The notes under the pieces: model-generated | Told to the model about the DNA's origin: nothing | Seen by the model: the letters and a program-made list of their open reading frames with translations, nothing else | The model's database searches: none | Translations under genes and position numbers: made by a program | Part shown: positions 8,374 through 16,896 of the stretch, piece by piece | Position numbering within the stretch: the stretch's first letter is position 1 | Layout of the letters: every line of letters starts with the position of its first letter | DNA from: CBDFJH01 sp965198095 | GTDB lineage: Bacteria; Latescibacterota; UBA2968; GCA-2709665 | Length of the DNA: 64,000 nucleotides | Direction: 5' to 3' | Assembly: GCA_965198095.1 (NCBI GenBank) | Contig: OZ240239.1 | Span: 248,001 to 312,000 of the forward strand

Positions 8374-9279
8374 TCAGACCTCCACGCGCACAGGTCGACC
8401 CTCGCGCACGGCCTGACGAATGGCGCGCAATACGCGACGCTGAAACGAAAGCGTCTCCCAGTCGGGAAGCGCTGGTTCGGAGCGCTCAATCCGTTGCGCA
8501 AAGTCCCGCACCCAGTCCGGATCCGGGCAGAACGCGGCGTGCGAATGGAGCTCGGTGCCCCCCTCTTTGATCACCGGGGTCGCGTTCTGGATACTGTCGC
8601 CCGACAGCAATCCCCCGGTCCCCAGCAAGGTCAGGTCTCCGCCCAGCAGCATACGAACGGGAGCGACCACGAGCTGCGCCAGCGCGCGGTTGTCCATCTG
8701 ACTCGTCAGGGTGACGTGATGCCTTCTGCCCGTCTTGATCGCCGTGACGCGAAGATCGGCAATCGCTGCTCGCAGGAGGCCTTCGGCTTGTGCCAGTCCC
8801 TCGCAGGCCGCCCACCAGGCCGAAAGGAGGCCAACGCCACCGCCCGTGACCAGACGAAGGTAGACGGGACGCCCGAAGCCTGGACGGGCGGATTCGTCCA
8901 ACAGGGCGTTGTTCACTCGGGAGCACCGGTGTCGGCCGCGGGTTTCGACGTAAACGCGACTTTCGCGAGCTGCCTGACAGGTCTCCTCGAAGGCTTGACG
9001 GGTGAGGGAAAACGGACCCGCAGACAGGACGTGAACCCGACGATCGATGCACGTCATAAGGTCCTGTCCCATTCGTGTGTAGGGACTCAGGAAACAGCAG
9101 AGGGTGGGATCGACCTCCCGGAGCAGGACTTCCAGATCGGCAAACACTGGAAAAGAACGTGGAGCGAAGCGCGAACGGGTCGGGTTGAAGATTCCAATGT
9201 CTTCAAAGCTGGAAGAGAGGGTCCGCACGACTTCAAGCTGAGAAGGATCGGCCACCAGGCCCAAACGTGCGCGTGACAT
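8374..9279 (-). CDS. Gfo/Idh/MocA-like protein, possibly divergent
   Basis: About 301 residues from ATG 9279, which overlaps the TGA of the preceding gene (TGATG), so translation is probably coupled. The N-terminus MSRARLGLVADPSQLEV and the later FADLEVLLREVDPTLCCFLSP and DRRVHVLSAGPFSLTR follow the order of Gfo/Idh/MocA proteins (Rossmann strand, cofactor loop, then an EKP-like position). The GxGxxG motif and the EKP lysine are both missing, so it may not bind NAD(P) in the usual way. It is probably a partner of the adjacent complete oxidoreductase. The frame is open upstream of 9279, but that stretch is an out-of-frame shadow of the neighbour. Confidence 0.65.
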   Translation of the reverse strand: MSRARLGLVADPSQLEVVRTLSSSFEDIGIFNPTRSRFAPRSFPVFADLEVLLREVDPTLCCFLSPYTRMGQDLMTCIDRRVHVLSAGPFSLTRQAFEETCQAARESRVYVETRGRHRCSRVNNALLDESARPGFGRPVYLRLVTGGGVGLLSAWWAACEGLAQAEGLLRAAIADLRVTAIKTGRRHHVTLTSQMDNRALAQLVVAPVRMLLGGDLTLLGTGGLLSGDSIQNATPVIKEGGTELHSHAAFCPDPDWVRDFAQRIERSEPALPDWETLSFQRRVLRAIRQAVREGRPVRVEV

Positions 9280-10424
9280 CAGTTTGGCTGTCGCTTCAGA
9301 GGCAGGTCCACAGTCTCTCCGGTGACGACCGCTGTGTAGCCCGCGATGAGGAGCTCCATGTGGTCCCGGGCCTCCCTCACCGTGAAGCCGGGCATCCGAT
9401 CCTCGTCCAGGGCCTCGACAAGATCCACCAATCCGCGCCACAAACCGGCCTGATCGTCCGCCAAGGACGTTCCCGTGGAAGGCGCCCGTGCATGCCACTG
9501 CATCGGATCATCACTCGGGACCGAGTAGTCCGCGTTGATGATATGCTCACGCACGTAAACGTCCAGTGCAGGTCGATTGGCATCCACAAGCACACTCCCT
9601 TTCGACCCGATCAGCCAGGCCCGGGAAAGGCCTCCGTAAGCGTGCGCGGCCACGCCGACACGCCCGCCGCACACCGTCGCGACCCGACCTTCCCCATCCG
9701 TCATCGTCAGGGTCCCGAAATCGTCGGCCGCGTGGAAGGCGTGTTCCGGAAAGAAATAGGCGTCGGCAAAACCGCAGACGTGTGAAATGCGACCCAGACA
9801 GCTCTGCACCAGGGCCGCGGCATAGGCGCCCACGGTGAGCAGCTCTCGCTTGATGTCGGGAAACTTCCAGCGTCCCGGTGCGCGAAAGGGGGTCTTTCGG
9901 TCCTCTTCGGCGATCTGGCGAGGCAAACCCTTGCCGAACATGGCGTCCGCGTGCACGCCCAGCAGCTCACCGAGGTGTCCAGCTTCAATAACCGCTCGGC
10001 TTCTGCCCACGAGCTCGCCATAAACGTAGCTCGGAACAATCGACTTCACGCCGGCCGCTTCTACCCGCTCCACCACATCGTCGCATTCCTCGATCGTCGC
10101 CCCGATATATTTGTCGATCCAGAGATGTTTGCCGGCTGCGGCGGCACGAATCGCCAGATCGGCGCGACGCTCGATCTCGTGTCCGATACTGACGATATCC
10201 ACGCCGTCCAGTTCCAGGGCGTGATCGAATCCCTCGACGTAGGGTACATTCAGCGCCTGAGCCCACTTCTGGTTCTTCTGTTTCAGCTCGGGCTCGACAT
10301 CGGCCTCGTCCGTCACGGCACGCACGCAAATCCTGGGGTGACGCTCGTAAGAGGGGATAAAAAAGTTCTGATGGCTGTGCTTGCTGAAGCTTGCCAGCAG
10401 GACGCCGTAAGTCTTTTCCGTCAT
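9279..10424 (-). CDS. Gfo/Idh/MocA family oxidoreductase
   Basis: 381 residues. The N-terminal Rossmann half has TYGVLLASFSKHSHQNFFIP, then DGVDIVSIGHEIERRADLA and AAGKHLWIDKYIGATIEEC. WIDKYI is the counterpart of the EKP motif and supplies the catalytic Lys. The C-terminal half is the alpha/beta dimerisation domain with GHLGELLGVHADAMFG. It likely oxidises or reduces a sugar or cyclitol with NAD(P). AGAGG lies 6 bases before the ATG. Its stop overlaps the start of the next oxidoreductase, so the two are probably made together. Confidence 0.85.
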   Translation of the reverse strand: MTEKTYGVLLASFSKHSHQNFFIPSYERHPRICVRAVTDEADVEPELKQKNQKWAQALNVPYVEGFDHALELDGVDIVSIGHEIERRADLAIRAAAAGKHLWIDKYIGATIEECDDVVERVEAAGVKSIVPSYVYGELVGRSRAVIEAGHLGELLGVHADAMFGKGLPRQIAEEDRKTPFRAPGRWKFPDIKRELLTVGAYAAALVQSCLGRISHVCGFADAYFFPEHAFHAADDFGTLTMTDGEGRVATVCGGRVGVAAHAYGGLSRAWLIGSKGSVLVDANRPALDVYVREHIINADYSVPSDDPMQWHARAPSTGTSLADDQAGLWRGLVDLVEALDEDRMPGFTVREARDHMELLIAGYTAVVTGETVDLPLKRQPN

Positions 10425-10509
10425 CGATCGCCTCTGGATTCAAGGCGTCTTCCGGTGGAGGACGCCTTTCGCAGATCACGAGACACGCGCGCGACCCGGA
10501 GCCCGGTCT

Positions 10510-11349
10510 TCAATCCTCGTAGAGGGCCTCCTCGAGGATCTCCTTGAGTCTGCGCGTCTCTACCTTGAAGTCCCACCCCTGATCGATCAGCTCCTGACGG
10601 GTCACGAATTCGACGCAGACGACCCCCTCGTAGTTCTCGGCCTTCAGTTTGCGGATCAACCGTCTGAAATCGATCGCGCCTTCATCCGCCTTCGCCATAA
10701 ACGATCCCGGGGCCGACTGCTTGGCGTGAAAGTGCTTCGAATATTTGTGCATCGGCTCGATTTCGTCTGCCGTAAACCCGAGCTGCAGCTGATGGGCATA
10801 GTCGAGCGTGAGCCCCAGCCCCGGGACAGCCTCGCACAGTCGCGCCCCGTCATCCGGCTTCCCCGCAACAGAGCCACCGTTCGGCTCGACGTTGCATTGA
10901 ATTCCCCTCTCCCGAGCCACCGCCACCATCTTCTGCAGCTCGGCCACCGACGTATCGAAGGCCGCTTCGGCCGTCTGCCCCAGATCCTCATTGACCGGAC
11001 CCGGAAGCATCATGATGCTCTCGAATCCGGCCTTCTGGCAAAACGAGGCCAGCCCTTCGAACCGCTTCCGGGTCCGTGCCCTCGACGCCGGGTCCGGGTG
11101 ATTCACCGGATCTTCGAACTGCATCACGAACAGTTCGGAAATCGCCAGGCCGTGCCTATCCATCCACTTCCGTATCACGTCTGCGTGCCGCTGAGGGTCC
11201 TCTGCCGCCTCTGCGGGGGGGACCTGCTGATACTTACCCCATCCCGCGCCCACATCCACCAAGTTGAACCCCAACGCCTTCACGACTTCGGCCGATTCCT
11301 CCAGCGTCAACTCCCCGAAACTGAACGTCGCACAGCCGATTCTCAGCAT
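10510..11349 (-). CDS. Sugar phosphate isomerase/epimerase (xylose-isomerase-like TIM barrel)
   Basis: About 279 residues starting MLRIGCATFSFGELTLEESAE. The AP-endonuclease_2 / xylose-isomerase-like TIM barrel is shown by the opening strand, the metal-binding Glu in CNVEPNGG, the His in LGLTLDYAHQLQL and KHFHAKQSAPG, and Glu in VCVEFVTRQE near the C-terminus. The second of two adjacent ATGs is chosen because GGAGG is 5 bases before it. It probably isomerises or epimerises a keto sugar or inosose for the neighbouring Gfo/Idh enzymes; the substrate is not known. Confidence 0.85.
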   Translation of the reverse strand: MLRIGCATFSFGELTLEESAEVVKALGFNLVDVGAGWGKYQQVPPAEAAEDPQRHADVIRKWMDRHGLAISELFVMQFEDPVNHPDPASRARTRKRFEGLASFCQKAGFESIMMLPGPVNEDLGQTAEAAFDTSVAELQKMVAVARERGIQCNVEPNGGSVAGKPDDGARLCEAVPGLGLTLDYAHQLQLGFTADEIEPMHKYSKHFHAKQSAPGSFMAKADEGAIDFRRLIRKLKAENYEGVVCVEFVTRQELIDQGWDFKVETRRLKEILEEALYED

Positions 11350-11503
11350 CATTTCCTCCGTTATCTGTTTCCTTCGCACTTACAGACGGACAGCCGTTGC
11401 AAGCTTATGCACTCGTTCGGGCGAACACGACGTTCGCCCCTACCGGCACGCATTGGTGCGCGGCTTTACGGCTCCCGTGTCTTGGTTTCCCGGCACCCGG
11501 CTC

Positions 11504-12268
11504 CTACTTTCTCGCCGCGAGCCACGCTTCATACTCTTTCTGTCCCTCTTCATTCAGGGGGTAGTACTTCCTCATGTCTCCCCCTTCCCGGAGTTTCATC
11601 CGGATAAAGATCTCGCGCTCCTCTTTCGCACCTCCCTTTTCCAGAATCGCCGGCAGGAGCATAGGGGGCACCACGACCGCGCCCCCGTCGTCGGCCATGA
11701 TGATGTCGCCGGGCTCGACCAGAACCTTACCGCACCCGATGGGGAGGTTGAAATCCAGAGGATACAGATTCATGTGGCTCGCACCCCCGGTCGTCAGACT
11801 CTTCGTCCAGCACGGCAGGCCCACCTCCTCGAAGATCCGCCTCGAGTCCCGTACGCAGCCGTCCGTGACAATGCCAATCCCGCCTCGCGCCTTGAAATAG
11901 GTCGCCAGCATTTCCCCGACGACGCCCGTGGCGATGTCGCCTCTCTGTTCGGCAACGAGCACATCCCCGGGCTCGACGTGATACATGATCTCCCACAGGG
12001 CCGACCGTTTCTCGGCCTCCTCTTCTTCGGCGATCCCCGCTCCTTCCCGGCCGGGAAGCCTGAACCCCCTTATTTTGTCCTCCCGGTTGGGCACAAAGCG
12101 AAGGGTAATCGCCGGCCCCACGATCTTGGTTCCCGGAATACGGATTTGTGGTCCCTGCATAAACGTCCGACGCACGCCCAGTCCATCCATCGTCGTTGTT
12201 ACGGCATCGACGCCTATCTCATACAACGCCTCGATCACCTCGGGTGAGGGTCGCGTGTGCGTATTCAT
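11504..12268 (-). CDS. RraA-like protein (HMG/CHA aldolase family)
   Basis: About 254 residues. The RraA/aldolase core shows as GPAITLRFVPN, then GDVLVAEQRGDIATGVVGEMLATYFKARG, then GIVTDGCVRD, the motif carrying the substrate Arg and metal Asp of class II pyruvate aldolases of this family. The C-terminal GDIIMADDGGAVVVPP is also typical. Such proteins in sugar-catabolism clusters usually cleave 4-hydroxy-4-methyl-2-oxoglutarate-like acids or act as decarboxylases; RNase E regulation is unlikely here. GGGAG lies 8 bases before ATG 12268; an upstream TTG has no better site. Confidence 0.85.
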   Translation of the reverse strand: MNTHTRPSPEVIEALYEIGVDAVTTTMDGLGVRRTFMQGPQIRIPGTKIVGPAITLRFVPNREDKIRGFRLPGREGAGIAEEEEAEKRSALWEIMYHVEPGDVLVAEQRGDIATGVVGEMLATYFKARGGIGIVTDGCVRDSRRIFEEVGLPCWTKSLTTGGASHMNLYPLDFNLPIGCGKVLVEPGDIIMADDGGAVVVPPMLLPAILEKGGAKEEREIFIRMKLREGGDMRKYYPLNEEGQKEYEAWLAARK

Positions 12269-12331
12269 GCTCGAGTCTCCCTTCAATTTACCTGCGACAA
12301 GGGAATCTTCGCCCCGTTTCGGTTCGTGCTT

Positions 12332-14041
12332 TTAGAGACCTTCCGCGTATGCGGAGTGAAAGGTATCCACACCGGCCGTGAGATTGCCGTCCGGGTCCCG
12401 GACGATGACAGCCGGGCTTGCGAAGCTCGTCATCCGGCCCGCAGGGTAGTCCCGTCCCACCACCCTCAGTCGATGGCCGCGCGCCTCCAGGCCGGTGCGC
12501 ACCGCTTCGTCCAGCGCCTCGGGAACGCTCGTCCGCGGCGACGAACAGTCCACACGAGGCGCGTCGATCGCTGCCTGGGGACCCATCCCGAAATCGACGA
12601 CATTCGCGATCAGCTGTGAAACTGCGTTCGTGATGCGGCGCCCGCCTGTCGCACCGACCGAGATCAATCCGCCCCCCTTCGTCCGTACGATCGCAGGTGT
12701 CGCGTTGTTCAACGGCCACCGCCCGGGCAGAATCGAGTTGATGCGACCCGGCACCGGGTCGAACCAGGCCATCGCGTTGTTCATCACGATGCCGGTGCCT
12801 TTTGGCATCACACCGGAGCCGAACCCGAACCCGATCGTGTTCGTGAACGACACGGCATTGCCGTCGCCGTCCACGACGCAAAGGTGCGTCGTGCCGTCGT
12901 CCAGCAGCGGAGCGCTCGGCGCATACACGACCTCCGGACGACGCCCCTCCTCGATCCACGGATTCCCGGCCTTCCACGCCTCAGGCGCTCGCTCACCGAT
13001 CTTCGCCCGGCGCCGGTCTGCGTAGGCATCGGACAGGAGCCCCGTCCACGGGACATCTACCGTGGCTGGATCGGCGAGGTAGGCGTAGCGGTCGGCGTAG
13101 GCCAACCGCGTCGAACAGATGAATGCGTGAAGCGTCTCCTCGCGGTTATGTCCCATCCCGGCCAGATCGAACCGATCCATCAACTTCAGCGTCATCGCCG
13201 TCGTGATGCCGGCTGTGGCGTGAGGAGGAACGATCACCGTGTGGTCGCGATAGGCGACCTGAAGCCCCCCTTCCCACACGAAAGGCCTGTAGCCTTCCAA
13301 GTCTTCACGCGACAGAATGCCGCCATTCGCCTGGATGTCGTCCGCGATCCGCCCGGCGACTTCGCCTTTGTAGAAGACATCCTCACCCTCTCTCCCGATC
13401 GCCTCCATCACGTCGGCCAGTTCCGGCTGCCGCAGGCATCCCCGACGGAAGAGATCTCCCTTCGGCATGGCGCCGTCCGGCATGAAAATGCGTCGAAGCT
13501 CCTCGTACCGAAACAGGTTCCCGGCCAGGAGGCCGAATGCGTAAAGGTTGTGCCAGTGCGGCGCAAACCCGTTCCGCGCCAGCCTGACGGCTGGAGCGAC
13601 GACGTCTTCCAGACGCAGCCGGCCGAACCTGCGATGCGCTTCGCACATGGCAGCCACGACACCGGGGGTACCGATCGAAAGAGCCCCCTCGAGGTTGGCG
13701 TTGCCTTCCACTTCTGCCCAGCCGAACGTTCCGGTGCCCGGGTTTCCGGTCAGGCGAAACATGCCCGGTTGAGCCGACTTCGGCGCCGGCATGTGTCCGC
13801 CGATGACGCCACACCGATCGCCCATCTGGTAGACGATATATCCGCCACCCCCGATCGTCGCGGCGTTCGGCTCGACCACACCGGACGCGAAACAGGCCGC
13901 GATCGCCGCGTCAATCGCGTTGCCACCGACTTCCAGGACTTCGAGCCCTGCCCGGGTCGCCATTTCGTGCTTCGTGGCGACCATCGCCCTGGAAGCGCGC
14001 GCTTCTTCCTTACTGATTCTGAACGCTGTGGGTCTGTTCAC
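12332..14041 (-). CDS. Gamma-glutamyltransferase-family Ntn hydrolase
   Basis: 569 residues from a GTG codon. The autoprocessing site is DDGTTHLCVVDGDGNAVS, with the nucleophile Thr at about residue 385. It is followed by FGSGVMPKGTGIVMNNAM and NNATPAIV, all standard in the small subunit. The large-subunit opening, ATKHEMATRAGLEVLEVGGNAIDAAIA, is also canonical. No signal peptide is present, so unlike classical periplasmic GGT this one is probably cytoplasmic. Only 7 bases separate it from the preceding oxidoreductase. It may hydrolyse gamma-glutamyl peptides or a related amide. GTG is chosen because it is the first in-frame start after the neighbour's stop. Confidence 0.9.
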   Translation of the reverse strand: MNRPTAFRISKEEARASRAMVATKHEMATRAGLEVLEVGGNAIDAAIAACFASGVVEPNAATIGGGGYIVYQMGDRCGVIGGHMPAPKSAQPGMFRLTGNPGTGTFGWAEVEGNANLEGALSIGTPGVVAAMCEAHRRFGRLRLEDVVAPAVRLARNGFAPHWHNLYAFGLLAGNLFRYEELRRIFMPDGAMPKGDLFRRGCLRQPELADVMEAIGREGEDVFYKGEVAGRIADDIQANGGILSREDLEGYRPFVWEGGLQVAYRDHTVIVPPHATAGITTAMTLKLMDRFDLAGMGHNREETLHAFICSTRLAYADRYAYLADPATVDVPWTGLLSDAYADRRRAKIGERAPEAWKAGNPWIEEGRRPEVVYAPSAPLLDDGTTHLCVVDGDGNAVSFTNTIGFGFGSGVMPKGTGIVMNNAMAWFDPVPGRINSILPGRWPLNNATPAIVRTKGGGLISVGATGGRRITNAVSQLIANVVDFGMGPQAAIDAPRVDCSSPRTSVPEALDEAVRTGLEARGHRLRVVGRDYPAGRMTSFASPAVIVRDPDGNLTAGVDTFHSAYAEGL

Positions 14042-14048
14042 CCCGGGC

Positions 14049-15146
14049 CTACCTGAACCAGGTGTATCGAAGTCCCAGGCTGCGGTCCTCCAGAGGGAGG
14101 CCCACGTGCACGCCCCCTTTTGCGGATGACACCTTCAGGGCAACCTCCACTTCCAGCGCAACGGCCACCCGCCTCCCCGAGTTCTTCGGCTCATCCAGCC
14201 GACCTTCCAGACAGTCGATGATGTCTGCCAGCCCATAGACCGTGTTGTAGCCCCCCGCCAGCCTCGGCCCCGGCCACTGCAGCTCCACCCACTGCTTGCC
14301 GGTCGGCGTCTCAAGGTCCTGCCAGATCCGCCACTCCCGGTCCAGTGCAATCTCTCCGGCGCTACCCGTCACGCGAAGGAGACCGGCACCCTTCCTGAAG
14401 AAGATGAATCCGCCATCCACCGTCACCATCATCCCCTGCCCGACGAACTCGTTGCTTTCCGACTCGTGCTCGACTTGATCCGCCCCGCTGCCCACGACCC
14501 AGGCCGGCGCGCTGTCCACGAAGTAGGACCAGTTCTGTTTCTGCGCGGCGGGCGCCTCGGCCTGGATCGAGATGACCTCCCCGATGGCCCCTTCTCCGAT
14601 CAGCGCTTTTGCCGTCGCGTAGGAAGGATGGTTGACCGGAATGGCCCCGCAGGAGAGCGACACGCCGGCGTCTGCACAGGTCTTCACCATGCGGTCGGCC
14701 TCCTCGAGCGTGTGGGCCATCGGCTTCTCGGTCGCTATCCCCTTCACGCCACATTCCACGGCCAGACAGGTCAGGTCGGCCCGGCCTTTCACATTCGTGG
14801 CAATCGCCACGATGTCGAGCCGCTCCTGGCGCAACATCTCTTTCGCGTCCGTATAGACGGCGTTGACACCGTAACGCTTTGTGAACACCTTCAACCGCTT
14901 CGGATCCCGTTCAGATCCGGCCACGAGGTCCACTTCCGGCCGGTCCCACATGGCTTCAGCCCAGGTATGCGGAACGTGCACTTCACCCGGGCCGTCGTGG
15001 AAATGGAACTCGCGGTGCACGTTCAGCTCTGGCATAGGCCGGTCCACGTCGTCTACATCGTATCGGTCCCAGGTCCGCTTGCCCTCCAGGTCCGAGAGCA
15101 TGCCCATCCATCCCAATCCGATCACGCCGCCGCGATATTTGCTCAT
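14049..15146 (-). CDS. Gfo/Idh/MocA family oxidoreductase
   Basis: 365 residues. The N-terminus has the NAD(P)-binding motif GVIGLGWMG. GVKGIATEKPMAHTLEEADRM holds the EKP motif with the catalytic Lys, and EGAIGEVISIQAEAP opens the C-terminal domain. AAGG lies 4 bases before the ATG. It heads the minus-strand block that continues with the gamma-glutamyltransferase gene, and it is divergent from the M81 peptidase gene, so 15147-15295 should hold both promoters. The substrate is probably a sugar or cyclitol. Confidence 0.9.
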   Translation of the reverse strand: MSKYRGGVIGLGWMGMLSDLEGKRTWDRYDVDDVDRPMPELNVHREFHFHDGPGEVHVPHTWAEAMWDRPEVDLVAGSERDPKRLKVFTKRYGVNAVYTDAKEMLRQERLDIVAIATNVKGRADLTCLAVECGVKGIATEKPMAHTLEEADRMVKTCADAGVSLSCGAIPVNHPSYATAKALIGEGAIGEVISIQAEAPAAQKQNWSYFVDSAPAWVVGSGADQVEHESESNEFVGQGMMVTVDGGFIFFRKGAGLLRVTGSAGEIALDREWRIWQDLETPTGKQWVELQWPGPRLAGGYNTVYGLADIIDCLEGRLDEPKNSGRRVAVALEVEVALKVSSAKGGVHVGLPLEDRSLGLRYTWFR

Positions 15147-15295
15147 GCAGCCTTCCCTTCGGGCCCTATTTTGGCGTTGCAGAGCCTTGAGAACCGATCT
15201 ACCTTACACAATGAACCCCCGGTTGTAAAGGGCATTGAAACCCCTTGCCCTTCCCCCCGTCTCCTGGACCCTAACTTCCTGGAGGAAAAGAGAGA

Positions 15296-16768
15296 ATGCG
15301 AATCGCCCTGGCCGGACTCATGCACGAATCCAACACCTTTGCCGAGTCGCCCACCACCTTTCGGCACTTCCAGGAGGCGAAGCTTCATTATGGCCAGGAC
15401 GTCATCTCCATTTGGAAGGACGCGCACCACGAAATGGGGGGCTTTATTGCAGGCGCCGAGGCACACGGCTTCGATCCCGTTCCCATCCTCATGGGTTGGG
15501 CCACCCCCTCCGGACCGGTGACGGAGGAGGCCTTCGAAAAGATCGTCGGCGACATCATCCGCGGGCTCAAAGAGGCCGGCCATCTCGACGGCCTGCTCCT
15601 CGCCCTCCACGGCGCCATGGTCTGTCGCGCATACCCGGATGCGGATGGAGAGACGCTGGCGCGCCTCCGCGCTGAGCTCGGACCCGATTTCCCCATCGTG
15701 ATCACGCTCGACCTGCACACCAACATCTCGCCCCGGATGGTGGCGCATTCCACGGCCACGATCACCTACAGGACCTGTCCGCACGTTCGACAGCGCGACC
15801 GGGGCCTGGAGGCTGCCGAACTCATAGCCAGAACGATCCGCGGCGAGGTCCGGCCCGTACAGGCCGTGCGAAAGCCCCCGCTTCTGCCTCACATCCTGAA
15901 GCAGGTGACCGAATCCGGCCCTATGGCTGAGATCGTGGCCGAGGTGGAACGCGTCTCCCGTCTCCCCGGAATCCTCTCCGCCTCCTTCGCGGCCGGCTAC
16001 ATCTATGCTGACGTCGCAGAGATGGGGCCCACGGCCCTTGTCGTGGCGGATCAGGACGCGGAACGGGCGGAGAAGGAAGTGCAGAAACTTGCCGATTTTG
16101 TCTGGGAACGTCGTGAGGCGCTGAACGCAAACCTGCCGGATCCGGAGACAGCGGTCCGCGAAGCCGCCGCCGAGCCGAACGGTCCGGTCAGCCTGATGGA
16201 TTGCGGCGACAACATCGGAGGCGGGAGTCCGGGAGACGCCACGATCCTCTTCGCCGAAATTCTCCGCCAGAAAGTGCCGGACTGTCTGGTCCTCCTATTC
16301 GATCCGGATGCCGTTCAGTCGTGCATCACCGCCGGTGTGCGGAAGCCCGCTCGCCTGAGCGTGGGCGGCAAGACCGACGACCGACACGGCGATCCCATCT
16401 CTATCGCCGGCACCGTCCGCCTCATCGCCGACGGACGCTACATCGAACCGGAACCTCGGCACGGCGGCCTGCGCTTCGGCGACACCGGCCTCACCGCGGT
16501 CGTCGAGACCGCCGAAGGTCACCTCGTCGTACTCACCAGCCTCCGCGAGTCCCCGACAAGTCTCCACCAGGTCCTAAGCCTGGGCATCCGTCCCGAGACC
16601 CGCAGGATCATCGTCGTCAAGGGCGCCGTGGCCCCCCGCGCCGCCTACGAACCGATCTCGTCAAAAGTCATCGCCGTCAACACGCCCGGTGTCACCGCCG
16701 CCAACCCCGAAGACTTCGCCTACCGGCATCGACCCAAGCCACTCTACCCGCTGGATCCAATAGCGTAG
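15296..16768 (+). CDS. M81 family metallopeptidase (MlrC-like)
   Basis: 490 residues, the usual length of MlrC proteins. The N-terminal MRIALAGLMHESNTFA has the family His-Glu, GLLLALHGAM is conserved, and TLDLHTNIS supplies the Asp and His zinc ligands. YRTCPH supplies the third His. The C-terminal MlrC_C domain contains MDCGDNIGGGSPGD. Known members hydrolyse linearised microcystin, but most act on unidentified peptides or amides. GGAGG lies 10 bases before ATG. It is the only plus-strand gene in the first 19 kb and points away from the oxidoreductase/GGT block, which suggests a shared divergent control region. Confidence 0.9.
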   Translation: MRIALAGLMHESNTFAESPTTFRHFQEAKLHYGQDVISIWKDAHHEMGGFIAGAEAHGFDPVPILMGWATPSGPVTEEAFEKIVGDIIRGLKEAGHLDGLLLALHGAMVCRAYPDADGETLARLRAELGPDFPIVITLDLHTNISPRMVAHSTATITYRTCPHVRQRDRGLEAAELIARTIRGEVRPVQAVRKPPLLPHILKQVTESGPMAEIVAEVERVSRLPGILSASFAAGYIYADVAEMGPTALVVADQDAERAEKEVQKLADFVWERREALNANLPDPETAVREAAAEPNGPVSLMDCGDNIGGGSPGDATILFAEILRQKVPDCLVLLFDPDAVQSCITAGVRKPARLSVGGKTDDRHGDPISIAGTVRLIADGRYIEPEPRHGGLRFGDTGLTAVVETAEGHLVVLTSLRESPTSLHQVLSLGIRPETRRIIVVKGAVAPRAAYEPISSKVIAVNTPGVTAANPEDFAYRHRPKPLYPLDPIA

Positions 16769-16819
16769 ACCGCAGACCACGGACAACCGAGACGTCCCGA
16801 CCTCTACTGGAGCGAAACG

Positions 16820-16841
16820 CAGGGTTTGAATGCCAAACCTG
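16820..16841. terminator. Possible bidirectional hairpin between convergent genes
   Basis: CAGGGTTTG and CAAACCTG form a short stem with one bulged base, flanked by ACGC/GCGT pairs. It sits between the end of the M81 gene and the end of the DUF6785 gene. There is no U-run, so termination is uncertain. Confidence 0.3.
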
Positions 16842-16896
16842 TAACGCGTTCGCTGCCGGGCGGACTGCCTGTTTTCCGGGCGGTGACATCAATCTC

